Assembly: GCF_030269925.1 (NCBI RefSeq)
Contig: NC_085112.1
Span: 10,293,501 to 10,357,500, forward strand
Length of the DNA: 64,000 bases
Direction of reading: 5' to 3'
Source of the DNA: Bombyx mori
Lineage: Eukaryota > Arthropoda > Insecta > Lepidoptera > Bombycidae
Both the position numbers and the translations under genes were made by a program. Under the pieces are notes generated by a model, which had not been told where the DNA came from, made no database searches, and saw only the letters and a program-made list of their open reading frames with translations. Each line of letters begins with the position of its first letter. Positions within the stretch are counted from its first letter, which is position 1. Shown here piece after piece: positions 1 through 10,133 of this stretch.

Positions 1-74
<74 letters not shown>
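1..74. repeat. Poly(A) tract at the window edge
   Basis: The window opens with 74 consecutive A. This is most simply the tail of a plus-strand retroelement whose body lies to the left of the window. No element body is visible here, so the assignment is inference. Tracts of similar length flank the LINE at 11662-16870. Confidence 0.7.
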
Positions 75-78
<4 letters not shown>

Positions 79-1230
79 AAACGCAAAACCGTGCTACACA
101 AATTGCGAACGCTTAAAAATGTTATAACTTGCAGACCAAAGTCATTTTACACGCCCCTTCTTGTATAACTTAAGCTGAAATTACATTAAATAACATTTTG
201 TTGTGATTTCCCGAGTCTTACGCATTATTAAAACTACTTTTAAATATTTCGTTTTTAATCAGTCGTCTGTGCCAACGAAGACTGTAAGGTATTGGAAACG
301 CCAATAATAATATAATCGGCGTAAAAAATGCGAGATTAAATCGTTAAAATTATTTTTAATTGTACATTAAATAACATTTAAAACGTAGCTAAAACACAAG
401 TGAACACAACTGTTTTTTTCTTCAACCTTTTGTCCTTTTAACCTTTTGTTCGTACAAGTGTCTTACTAAGAGGTCATTAAGTACTCTAGTCTGTGATGAG
501 GGAGGTTGAGGGGTCTTTTTCCAGCAGGCACTTTTCTTGCAGGTACAAACCAACGTCCTGCGCACGTCACCTGAGATTCAGTTATTGAAAAAACGTGAAG
601 GACACTACGAATTTATTTCCTACATTTAGATACCGTCGTTTCATGTGTAGATACATGTCGAGGGGTGAAACGTTATTTGGTTTAAGCGATATTTCGCTTA
701 ATACGCGACATTTATCTTTGTAATTTTAAGGCAACGAAATCTAACTTCTTTAAGGCATCGAAATCTAATTTCTTTGCCACTAGCTTCCACTAACTATAGG
801 CAAAACTCATTCTTTTTACGTGTTGGTGGTGACCTCAACAGACTTGGCAGGTTCTTAGATATTAAACCATTTTATTCCTCTATCACAGGACTTAGACGTC
901 AGCTTAGTGCACGATTTTTCGTGGGCGATGAAGGGGCAATAGTTTTTTATTAATTTGTGACATTTATACATAAGTGTACATTTAAATTAGTCTGGTGTTT
1001 TCCTCCATTCCTTATGTTGTTTCTTGCTTGCTGATTGTTTTTAATTTTTTTTTTTTGTTTCTATTTGTTTCTCTAGTGTTTTTAATTTGTTTATGTTGTT
1101 TCTATTATTTGTTATATTATTATACTTTGTTAGTTGGCTGTTGGTTCTCCTTGTATTAAATAAATAAATAAATAAGTAATTAAAGAACCGTTTTATTTGA
1201 TATAAAATAAAAGAAATAATAATAAAAAAA
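75..1230. other. AT-rich stretch without a recognised gene
   Basis: No coding exon, RNA gene or element with clear ends was recognised. The right part is T-rich and ends in a short (AAAT)n run near 1155. The reading frames are short and broken by stops. Confidence 0.4.
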
Positions 1231-1391
1231 AATCTTTATTCCATGCAATTACATATCCCTCTCAGGTAAAGGCCTCCTCCAAAGATTTCCATTTTGTTTT
1301 GTCTCTGACGACATAAATCCAGTGTGGTCCAGCAACTTTTCTAATGTCGTCCTCCCAACGCGTGTACGGTCTAGCGACGCGCCGCTTGCCT
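1231..1391 (-). mobile_element. 3' end of an RTE-type LINE (5'-truncated)
   Basis: Read on the minus strand, this encodes the usual C-terminus of insect endonuclease/reverse-transcriptase elements: an R-P-x-T-R-W-x-D-D-I-x-K-V-A-G block, then a W-K-S-L-E-E-A-F ending and a stop at 1262-1264. Only about 40 codons remain. The clade call rests on family knowledge of this C-terminal motif; no catalytic part is present. Confidence 0.65.
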
Positions 1392-2925
1392 TGTGGATAG
1401 CTATTGTTATTTGATATAAGCATCAACAATTCGATGTTTTTAATCGAACTTCAATTAAATGTACTCCATTCAAGTAGCTGAAGAAGTTTTATTTTCATGA
1501 TATTTTTTCCAAATTTTAAACTTTAAATGGCTCTCCTGTAAAGTTTGAAAGATGTCGAAGCGATATATTCTTAATGTCGTTAATATGAAAGACATTATGG
1601 CTCAAAAATGTCAGTGAATGGATTAGCATCAAGACAGTTAGACAGCTCCTCAATCCTACCATGGAAAACCTCAAATTTAAGAAGCTTATGAAGAACCTTC
1701 ACTAATAAAGTGACTTAAAGGTTAAAGAGAGGCAAGACTCTTTTAGATCACTCGCTTTAGCAATGTGACCATTTACAGCAACGAATTCCTATTGAACCAA
1801 TCGACAGACACATTTATTCAAAAAACATATTTCTGGATTATAGTTCTAAACAGTCGTGGTAGATTGTATTGAAGCCCGTAGAGGTAGGAGCCAAAATAAA
1901 AAAGGGGGTAGGTGCCGCCATCTGACCTATTTCTTCCACGAATCACTGGTGTACTTCTTTTTGAAGAGTGAAGCAGCTGAAATCGACTTTATGTCTCTAC
2001 ATGGATAAGAATTAACGATGTGGTATCAATTGGCCCCGGTAATTCCTTATACGAAATAAGAAGCTAACCCACTCACTGATCTGTGCAATAAAAAGAAACC
2101 ACAAAATCGGAACTGCCGCTTCTGTTAAAAATCCACCATCGCTATTTTGCCAATTCTATTCAAATTCACACGACTACATTAGCGAACAAGCTAAATGTTC
2201 GGCAATATCTGGCTTCAATAACACTTGCACCATTAACTATCCGTGCCTGCAATAGACATCGTGACTAGTTACAGCCACATCACTGTTTCAAACGAGACAA
2301 ACAAAAACTAACAATAAGATCAGTGAATAGAGTTCCAATTCAGAAAAACGGTTTCACTGAAATTAAATGTCTCATAACCGTGAAGGCTTTAATGCCCTTT
2401 TCCGTGAAATTCCCTTTTCAGTCTTATTGTTACGTGTTAAGAATATTTTTTGTGTGATGTAATCAAAGCGATTTGTTGTGTGGGAGGTTAGTCCAAATTG
2501 CCAACAGTTAGGTTAACTGTTGCTCGCACAACGCTTTCTATCTTTCCTATTGTGCTGGTACTAATATATCGTTATTTAGATTAAGGCAAAAAGCCTCCTA
2601 AGTTATTCGCTTCACAGTTGTCATAACTCGGCCGTATAAATGTGTTTGTCATCAAATAAATCATGGTAAGGAAAACGCACGGCTCGGTACGGGAATGGCT
2701 TTTTATTAGAAATAATGTTGACATGATAAAATTTACGTTTTGCTTTGACTATTGTTTTAATCACAAATGTATACTTGAGCTGGAGACGTAAATTCTAGTA
2801 AAAGGCACTTGATCATGTCATGTATTAGTGGTTCGATATTTTTTCGTTTGGTCCATAATGTGATTATATAACGTAGCTTTGCCTGTATTTTTTTAACACA
2901 ACAACCTTTTAAGTTCTCCGTGGCT
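1392..2925. other. Unannotated AT-rich stretch
   Basis: I see no exon with supported splice sites, no long ORF and no repeat I can name. It may contain old transposon remnants beyond recognition. Confidence 0.35.
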
Positions 2926-3209
2926 TAAAGGATAAGACGTCTGGTGTATTCGTAGCAAACGATGCGACTATGCCGATGTTCAAATCCGGCTATCATTTAC
3001 CAATTTTTGTAATGATACCTTAATACTTAATTCGTATTCACGAATGGCTTCAATGATGAAGGAATAATAACATAGTATAAACAAAAAAATGTAATTTTCA
3101 TATTTACTGTATTATTGCGATAATGTACCTCAAATATCAAGATTTGAGCTTCGGTAACAACACCAGGTGGGTCTTGAGCTCGTCTAGGCTATAAATAAAA
3201 ACTCGAATA
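2926..3209 (+). mobile_element. Diverged Bm1-type SINE
   Basis: The left part resembles the tRNA-like head of the full copies at 19205 and 44418: a 'cgtggcttaaaggataagacg' A-box region and a 'gatgttcaaatc' B-box region. The right part has the Bm1 ending 'caccaggtgggt...gagctcgtc' before a short A-rich tail. The middle is strongly diverged, so this is an old copy. Confidence 0.6.
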
Positions 3210-3293
3210 TCGCCACCCACCTGTATGAATGAATGAGTTTGAAATCTCAATTAAATTGGAATCACGGCAATGTTATTTTCCATGTCGAACTTG

Positions 3294-3608
3294 TCATTTC
3301 GGATCCTCCCGATCCCCTAACGGTGCTTTTAGGTACCTCAAGCACCGGTCACCGTTCTCGTCGAACCCGTCGCTTGCGACGAAGGGCTCGACGAGTAAAT
3401 TAACCCTTAGACACAGCCCACTGAGTTTCTCGCCGGATCTTCTCAGTGAGTAGCGTTTCCGATCCGGTGGTAGATTCTGCGAAGCACGGCTCTAGCTAGG
3501 GTTCGTGTTAGCAACGTCGTCAGGTTTGAGCCCCGTGAGCTCACCTACTAGTTAAGGTTCCGCTGAAATAGCCTCTCAAGACTATCAGCTTAGGTAGGAA
3601 AAAAAAAA
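3294..3608 (+). mobile_element. 5'-truncated jockey-type LINE 3' end
   Basis: The sequence matches the 3' ends of the LINE fragments at 16875-17305, 41205-41526 and 43094-43970 ('LINE-B' here). It covers the last codons, the 'ccactgagtttctcgccgg' block and the 3' UTR, and ends in an A-run at 3599-3608. A 12-nt near-perfect target duplication (gtcgaact[t/c]gt[c/g]) brackets it at 3282-3293 and 3609-3620, so it is a simple truncated retrotransposition. Confidence 0.75.
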
Positions 3609-3910
3609 GTCGAACTCGTGACTATTTGCATAACGGCAAACACGAATTGGAATGATAATCATATTTTTTTTTTTTTTTTTTTATGATTGAAAGTTTACTG
3701 GTGGCCCGAAGGCCTTTCCAGTTTCACCAGGACAGGTGGGCGAGCAAAGGCTCAGCCGAGAGGGGTGGGATTTGCTAACAACTGCCCGAGCGCCTCCGAA
3801 GGAGACCTAACAACTCAAGAGCAATTTTTTCGCGAATGAATCTACTACCGGATCGGAATCGCGACCCGCTGAGAAGATCCGGCGAGAAACTCAGCGGGCT
3901 GATGCATGGG

Positions 3911-6793
3911 TTAGGTTGCACGTCGACCTCTTTGTCGAGTTCGACGAGTACGGTTACCGGGGTCCCTAAGCCTGCCCCTAGTATTAGAGCTGAAGGCATC
4001 TAATGCAAAGGTTATTGGATCTGATGGATCCGTAAGGACGTGTCTAGGGCGTCGACGGTGACTGGCTCCTGCATGATCAGGATTCGGGGAGTAGTCAGCG
4101 GCGGCAACGATAAGGCGATTATCATGACGCATAGCCTTATCGAAGTATCGTTCCGACGCTGACTTCATGTATTTCCGAATTGATTCGAGGCCCAGGTCGT
4201 CGTGTAGGTCAACGTTCCTCACGAACCACGGAGCCCCGACAGCTAACCTGCAAAAGCGGGATTGTAGGGATTGGAGGGTGTCTATGTGTGTGCGGGCCGC
4301 GTGAGCGAACACCACACTCGCGTAAGTCATGACGGGCCTTATGCAAGTTTTGTAAAGTGTCACCTTGTTCCGAAGGGACATTTTACTCCGCTTACAGATC
4401 ATGGGGTAGAGTCTACCGAGAATAAACGCGGCACGGTCACGGACTGATTTTATATGCGGGCGGAATGTCTTCGATGCATCCAGGGTAACGCCCAGGTACT
4501 TGACCTTCCTGGCCCAGGGTATGGGTTGTCTAAAGAGAGTAATCGGGGGTGTGAGATTCCTCCTCCTAATCCGGGAGGAAATCCGTGTGGAGCTTCCCCT
4601 CTGAAATAGCACCGCAGTACTTTTCGCTGGGTTGATGTCTATGCGCCATTTTCGGAACCACTGTCCTAGGGCTAGGGCTGCGCTCTGAAGCTTCTTCGCG
4701 ATTAGGGACTTATTTCTACTAGAATAGTAAACAGTCGTGTCGTCGGCGAATAAAGCTAAATGGGTCGGCGGCGACCGGGGAATATCGTTGACGAATAAGC
4801 TAAATAGGAGGGGTGAGAGGACAGAGCCTTGCGGGACTCCAGCTGTGAGAGGTCGTGGGGAGGAGCGGGTTCCCTCGACTCGATATCGAAAAGAGCGGTT
4901 CGACAAGAAGTCCCGTATGATGAGCACGAGACTATCCGGCACGCCCATGTTGAATAGTTTGAAAATTAAACCATTGTGCCAGACTTTGTCGAACGCTTTT
5001 GCGACGTCGAAGAAGAGAGCTCCCGTGTATAACGGTTTTGGTCGATTAAGCCCCACAAGAATGTGCTCCGTGAGGCGGTGCACCTGTTGAACGCATGAGT
5101 GATTTGTACGGAATCCGAATTGTTCATCGATAAGAATGCCCTTGGATGAGATGAAGTCTCTGAGGCGTTTGTAGAGCAGACGCTCATACAGTTTGCCTAG
5201 AGACATGAGGAGGCTAATCGGGCGGTAGCTCGTCGGATGATTTTTTGGTTTACCGGGTTTATGTATGCCGATAACGTCCGCTTCTTTCCACACCGCGGGA
5301 AAGATACAGTTCGCCATAGCGGCATTGAAAATAGATGCCAACATCACGATGAGTTGGACGGGTAGAAGTTTAATAACGCGGTTAGATATACAGTCGGAAC
5401 CGGGAGCCTTGCGAGGACGTAGGTCTTTGATCAAGTCTTTAACTTCTATCGGGGTGACGGGTGGTAACGCATCCGATGGTGGCAAGGAGGCTCTGCGTTC
5501 TACCTCACTGTCTACTAATTCTACATGAACAGGGTCCACGGATTGAGTGCTGGGCGTACACTGGGTTTGCAATGTATCGGCCAGCAGCTCTGCTTTTTCG
5601 TCATCATCGAACGCCGCGAGTCGGCCTGAGGGGCCTACGAGGGGGGGCATAGTTACTACCGTATCCGATTTGAGAGTACGAGCTAAGCGGTAGTAAGACC
5701 TTTGGGAGGGCGCGAGTCCTTCTAAGAAATCAGACCATCTGGCATCTCGGACTTCGGCGATGCGAGACTTTACGTCGCGTTGTAGGGCACGCATTCGAAT
5801 ACGATTTTCCGCGGTAGGATACCTGTCGTAGGCGCGTATCGAGGCGTTCTTAGCTCTAAGGAGTTCCCTAATATCGTCGGACAATTTGAAGCGGTGAAGG
5901 AAGTCCTCCGCTACAACTTGTTTCGATGACCTATCTAATGTCGAGGTGATGTGTGACGTTAAGATGTCTATGGCTTCAGCGGTATCCTGAGGAGACGGGA
6001 TAGAGTCCGGGTTAAACGGGAGCGATGGTGGATCAGATTCAGCCAGGCTGATGCCCAGCGTGTGCCAATCCACCACAGTCCTCGTGACGGGAACGGAATC
6101 GGGAGCGCGACCGAGCTTCATAACGACGGGACGGTGGTCTGAATCTAACTCTGAAACTACTTCGATCGAGTGTAAGCGCAGAGTTACGTTTTTTAATAAC
6201 GCTATGTCGAGTATATCCGGGCGATGCGCGATATTTAGCGGGTAGTGAGTCGGGGTTAGCGGAGCGACGATATCGAAGGCGAGATCATCGACTAACGCGT
6301 CAAGCCGCCTGCCATTCGGGGTTGTGGTGTGTGAGTTCCACCTGATGTGTTTACAATTTAGGTCGCCCGCCAGAATGACAGAGCTCCCCATACCGAGCAG
6401 CGCCTCGATATCACTGCTTAGAACGATCTTATCCGGTGGAAGATAAACGGACGCGATAACGATCGGCGCGTGTCCCGTCAGTGAGATTCGGCACACTGAT
6501 GCTTCGATATTAGCGAGCGCGGGAGGATCGAGCGGGACGCAATGCAGGGCTCTTCTATAGTAAATGACGGTACCACCACCACGGGCAGAGAGCCTGTCGT
6601 TCCTGACCATGTTATAGTTCGCGATTTTAGGGTCACGGCGCGCGGGCTTAAGTAGGGTCTCCTGCACTAAAAAGATATCAATTTGGTGGTCACGCAAAAA
6701 GTCAGAAACCTGATCACGTTGATTTGCGAGACCGTAAGCGTTAAAAAATCCTATCGTTACGGATAAGGGCTTTATTCTACTTATATACGCCAT
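3911..6793 (-). CDS. LINE copy 1 ORF2: endonuclease-reverse transcriptase
   Basis: A 960-codon polyprotein for target-primed reverse transcription. The N-terminal apurinic-like endonuclease occupies about residues 10-235, with the catalytic signatures QET, GDLN and SDHRP. The reverse transcriptase covers roughly residues 450-760, with AFDKVWH, GVPQGSVLSPLLF and the active-site FADD. The C-terminus is basic (RRTRQRGRRAT). ORF2 starts 3 nt after the ORF1 stop, so translation probably relies on re-initiation. The frame is fully open. One feature stands out: the RT finger motif usually read PGSDGI is PGSDCI here (about residue 464), while copy 2 keeps G. This could lower activity. Confidence 0.93.
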   Translation of the reverse strand: MAYISRIKPLSVTIGFFNAYGLANQRDQVSDFLRDHQIDIFLVQETLLKPARRDPKIANYNMVRNDRLSARGGGTVIYYRRALHCVPLDPPALANIEASVCRISLTGHAPIVIASVYLPPDKIVLSSDIEALLGMGSSVILAGDLNCKHIRWNSHTTTPNGRRLDALVDDLAFDIVAPLTPTHYPLNIAHRPDILDIALLKNVTLRLHSIEVVSELDSDHRPVVMKLGRAPDSVPVTRTVVDWHTLGISLAESDPPSLPFNPDSIPSPQDTAEAIDILTSHITSTLDRSSKQVVAEDFLHRFKLSDDIRELLRAKNASIRAYDRYPTAENRIRMRALQRDVKSRIAEVRDARWSDFLEGLAPSQRSYYRLARTLKSDTVVTMPPLVGPSGRLAAFDDDEKAELLADTLQTQCTPSTQSVDPVHVELVDSEVERRASLPPSDALPPVTPIEVKDLIKDLRPRKAPGSDCISNRVIKLLPVQLIVMLASIFNAAMANCIFPAVWKEADVIGIHKPGKPKNHPTSYRPISLLMSLGKLYERLLYKRLRDFISSKGILIDEQFGFRTNHSCVQQVHRLTEHILVGLNRPKPLYTGALFFDVAKAFDKVWHNGLIFKLFNMGVPDSLVLIIRDFLSNRSFRYRVEGTRSSPRPLTAGVPQGSVLSPLLFSLFVNDIPRSPPTHLALFADDTTVYYSSRNKSLIAKKLQSAALALGQWFRKWRIDINPAKSTAVLFQRGSSTRISSRIRRRNLTPPITLFRQPIPWARKVKYLGVTLDASKTFRPHIKSVRDRAAFILGRLYPMICKRSKMSLRNKVTLYKTCIRPVMTYASVVFAHAARTHIDTLQSLQSRFCRLAVGAPWFVRNVDLHDDLGLESIRKYMKSASERYFDKAMRHDNRLIVAAADYSPNPDHAGASHRRRPRHVLTDPSDPITFALDAFSSNTRGRLRDPGNRTRRTRQRGRRAT

Positions 6794-6796
6794 TGA

Positions 6797-8425
6797 TTAC
6801 CGGCGGAGTGAGGGGAGGACGTACGTATTTAATGACGCGTATACGTCGGCGTATTCCTGCACAACGGCGATAAAGTGTTGTGCAGTGGAGGCAGCGCGAA
6901 TGGCGTCGCCCAAAGCGTTAACGCGCTCAAAGTTGATCGACTGAAAGAAGTCGATCGCTAAAGCGAGATTGTCGGACGCGGTCGGAGGGCAAGTCGCGGG
7001 AGAGGGACGAGTCGCGGGGGTGGGACGAATCGCGGAGGAGGGAGTTGTAGCCGTGTTCGTGTACGGCAGCGGTTTTGCCCAGGCCGAGACACTGGGCACC
7101 GCCGCCGGAACGAACGCTGGCTTAGCCTGCGACGCAGAGGGTGCCGAGGCTTTGATGTCTGGGCCGGAAGCTCGGAGGCGGTTTTGGCGGGCGACGCGGC
7201 GATTTATTTTAGGGGCTCGGGGGCAACCACGGTAATTCGCGGGGTGACCCTGTGTTCGACACAGGACGCAGCTAGGCGGTTCCGTCGCGGTTTTTTGGTC
7301 GCGAGCGCAGAGGGCCGTGGCGTGATCGCCCAAACACTTAACACATCGGGGGCGCGCGTGACAGTTACGGGAAGAGTGCCCGTACAATTGACAGTTATGG
7401 CACTGGCTAGGAGTGCCTTTTTTATGGGGGGCTTCGACAGCGATACCAGAGAGCCTACAGACGGTCTGTGTGTTAAAGATTTTCTTACCCTCGGGGGTAG
7501 GCTGGAGAGCGACTAGAACCATATTATATGGCTCCCTACCGCGACCGGTGTGCATACGGTGCACAGAATTCACTGGTAGGCCTTGTTCTAACAGGTCGGC
7601 TTTTACGAGCTCTACATCTAACTCTTTAGGGATTCCGCGTATTACAACGCGGAGTTCGCGCTCCTCCTGGCACGTATACGTATGGAAACTTATACGCTCC
7701 TTACGGAGGTAAGAAGAGAGGGCCCTATGGTCGTCGGGTGTTTGAACCTTAATTTGAATGCCGTTCGCGAGGTTACGGGCATTCGTGAAATTTATATTTT
7801 TGGCCTTAAGGGCCAGGCAAACTCGATCCCAAGCTGCCTTCTCCTGAAGGATAACCGGGGGAGGGGTCTGGGTTTTATTTTGTGCCACCGGACGCGGCGA
7901 CGGAGTGGCACGGGCTGGGGGCGCAACGGGAGTCTGAGGGCGGGGGCGCGACGCGTTCACGGCTTTGCTAATTTTAGCGGCCGCGGGAGCTCGAGACTCC
8001 GCGGCACGCTTCTTACCCTTCTGTACCAGGGTGAATCCATCCGTCGATGAGGCGGGGGCGAGGTCGACCTCCATGTCCGAGTCAGAGTCGGAGCACGAGG
8101 AGGCGGGTGCAGGCGACCTACGAGCAAGTGTAGGTGTTTTAGAGGGCGCGACGGAGGCCGCGGATGATCGCTCAGCTGAAACGATGGTCACGGCGGACGA
8201 CGCAGCAGCTTTTCTCGCCAGTATAGGCGACACGGGAGCGGCAGGCACGACAGAGGCTGCGGTGCTCAATGCAGAAGCTCTGCACGCAGGTACAGGCGAC
8301 GCAGGAGCAGCGAGCGCGGCGGAGTCCTCGAGAGGGCTCGCAGTGTGATTGGCCTTGAAGGCCAGAAACTCCGAGGCGAGCTGTGGGTGGCGAAGTCGGA
8401 GGAATTCCGCGAATACAGCGTCCAT
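6797..8425 (-). CDS. LINE copy 1 ORF1: RNA-binding zinc-knuckle protein
   Basis: 542 codons. The start is placed at the ATG giving MDAVFAEFLRLRHPQL because this start is conserved in copy 2; the frame stays open 15 codons further upstream. The first half is rich in Ala, Pro and Ser with an acidic patch (DSDSDMEVD). The middle holds the region known in jockey-clade ORF1 proteins as PRE_C2HC. Three cysteine-histidine knuckles follow (CHNCQLYGHSSRNC, CVKCLGDHATALC, and a looser CVLC...H...C). Such proteins coat the LINE RNA and form the ribonucleoprotein. The frame is intact. Confidence 0.9.
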   Translation of the reverse strand: MDAVFAEFLRLRHPQLASEFLAFKANHTASPLEDSAALAAPASPVPACRASALSTAASVVPAAPVSPILARKAAASSAVTIVSAERSSAASVAPSKTPTLARRSPAPASSCSDSDSDMEVDLAPASSTDGFTLVQKGKKRAAESRAPAAAKISKAVNASRPRPQTPVAPPARATPSPRPVAQNKTQTPPPVILQEKAAWDRVCLALKAKNINFTNARNLANGIQIKVQTPDDHRALSSYLRKERISFHTYTCQEERELRVVIRGIPKELDVELVKADLLEQGLPVNSVHRMHTGRGREPYNMVLVALQPTPEGKKIFNTQTVCRLSGIAVEAPHKKGTPSQCHNCQLYGHSSRNCHARPRCVKCLGDHATALCARDQKTATEPPSCVLCRTQGHPANYRGCPRAPKINRRVARQNRLRASGPDIKASAPSASQAKPAFVPAAVPSVSAWAKPLPYTNTATTPSSAIRPTPATRPSPATCPPTASDNLALAIDFFQSINFERVNALGDAIRAASTAQHFIAVVQEYADVYASLNTYVLPSLRR

Positions 8426-8869
8426 GATCGCTGAGTACCCAGGTGGGGCGGCCCCGGGTCTTGAAAACACTCGCCTTGCGGCGAGGCCCCAACTTCTCGG
8501 ACCTGAGCGGTTCTATTGAACACAGGTGGCAATGCGGCGCGATTACTACAGGACAAAGAAAAAGCACAACAAAACAGAAATTACGAAAAGAAACAAAACA
8601 AATAAATACTTGCAGGAAACCACTTTGTCGGCAGATGTACCACGAACACAGAAACAACAAAAGGAAACAAAACAAATAAAAACTTCCAGAAAGAGCACTT
8701 AGTCGGCAGATGTACCACGAACACAGGCCGCGCGAACAATGGCCGGGCTAACAAAAGCCGGGCGAACAAAGACCGGGCGATCGAGTGGACGATGAGCACG
8801 TCCGCACGTGACGGGTGCCTCTATCGGAATGATAATCATATACTCGAGACACAGGCAGGTAGATTTTAT

Positions 8870-9114
8870 TGGGGTAGGACGTCTTGTGAATCCGCGCGGG
8901 TAGGTACTATCACTCTGCCTATTTCTGCCGTGAAACAGTAATACATTTCGGCTTGAAGGGCGGGGCAGACGTTATACTGTTAAAATTGAGACCTTACAAC
9001 TCATGTCTCAAGGTGGGTGGCGTCATTTACGTTGTAGATGTCTATGGGCTCCGGTAACCACTGAACACCAGATGGGCTGTGAGCTCGTTCGTCCATCTAA
9101 TAAATTAAAAAAAA
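8870..9114 (+). mobile_element. Bm1 SINE, 5'-truncated
   Basis: The copy starts within the 'ggtaggac...cttgtgaatccgcgcggg' part of Bm1 and runs through 'ctgccgtgaaacagtaat' and 'gggctgtgagctcg' to an A-run. It lacks the tRNA-like head and carries scattered substitutions. Confidence 0.8.
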
Positions 9115-9843
9115 GGCAGTACAGCATTCCTCGTGTTCTCAAGACATAATAAGAGCGATAATTATGTAACAGTTATGTAACACTCAGATATAGACACTGC
9201 TACTAAAAAAATCTTTCTAAAATCTTGGACCTTTTTCCTCGAATGTGTTCTCACAAGCTTTGGAGGGACATAACAATGAAAAACGTATCTTTTATATCAT
9301 CCAAAGAATAGGGATCGAAAAACGTTTGACGAGATCATAATATATCCACTGGACAATATATTTGAAAAGTATCAATTCACATAAATTTACGAAGCGATAT
9401 CGCGTTTACTGCGCGCCGCCCGTTACCGTTCTGAACCAATAAAATCTTCTTGTTTTATGTTAAAACTTTACGAGCAATATTTTAGAATAATAAAATAAAT
9501 AAATACGCGGGAGAAGAATAAATTCATAGTCACCATCAAATTGCACGTTTACGTTAGACGTTATTCGTCCATTTTATAAGATAACTACATATTTAAAAAA
9601 AATATTAAACACCATAGCTTCTTTGATTCCAAACGAAAACGAAAAGTAATTCTACCTATTTAGGAAAATGAATAACTCATCTCCAAAATGCCATCAATAT
9701 AATATGCATATCGTGGTGAATAAAATATAAAAAGTAGAAGAAACGATGACATAATACCATATAAGTAAATCAAATAATTTATTCCTCCTTTTTGTGTAAG
9801 CAAAACTATCATTATATTGTTGACATTATATATTTATAATTAA
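9115..9843. other. Unannotated AT-rich stretch
   Basis: No exon, RNA gene or bounded repeat was recognised between the Bm1 copy and the RTE tail. Confidence 0.35.
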
Positions 9844-10131
9844 ACTAGCTGACCCGGCCGACTTCGTAGTGCCTCAATCGATAAATAAAAGACCTAAACT
9901 TTTGTATAAATTAAACTTAAAACAAACAAAAGGAATTCGTCCGACGGGGGGGGACACATCAAAGGAAAAACAAAATTGTTATTTTTATTTAATTCCGAGC
10001 ATTTTCATATTTATTTACCTTTTAAACCTTCTCTGGTCTTTCACAAATAATTCAAGACCAAAATTAGCCAAATCGGTCCAGCCGTTCTCGAGTTGTAGCG
10101 AAACTAACGAACAGCAATTCATTTTTATATA
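9844..10131 (+). mobile_element. RTE-like 3' remnant
   Basis: It begins 'actagctgacccggccgact' and ends 'gcaattcatttttatata'. The same block occurs inverted at 20618-21001 and truncated at 51336-51490. These short blocks are widespread in lepidopteran genomes and I treat them as 3' ends of RTE-type elements. The clade is an inference because no coding sequence is left. The mariner at 10134 sits in its terminal TA run. Confidence 0.55.
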
Positions 10132-10133
10132 TA

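Larger units (their letters stand above)
3665..8825 (-). mobile_element. Full-length jockey-clade LINE, copy 1
   Basis: A complete two-ORF non-LTR retrotransposon of about 5.16 kb on the minus strand: 5' UTR, ORF1 (6797-8425), ORF2 (3911-6793), 3' UTR and an A-tail read as T at 3665 onward. A perfect 16-bp target duplication, ggaatgataatcatat, flanks it at 3649-3664 and 8826-8841, so both ends are defined. ORF1 has the zinc-knuckle layout of jockey-clade elements. Size and organisation fit what I recall of the B. mori BMC1/L1Bm group, but the name is unverified. It is nearly identical to the plus-strand copy at 11662-16870. Confidence 0.92.

Noticed and set aside
4737..5090. Open frame antisense to LINE copy 1 ORF2 (and its counterpart in copy 2)
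   Set aside because: It mirrors a conserved coding region on the other strand in both copies and has no domain; a shadow of ORF2.
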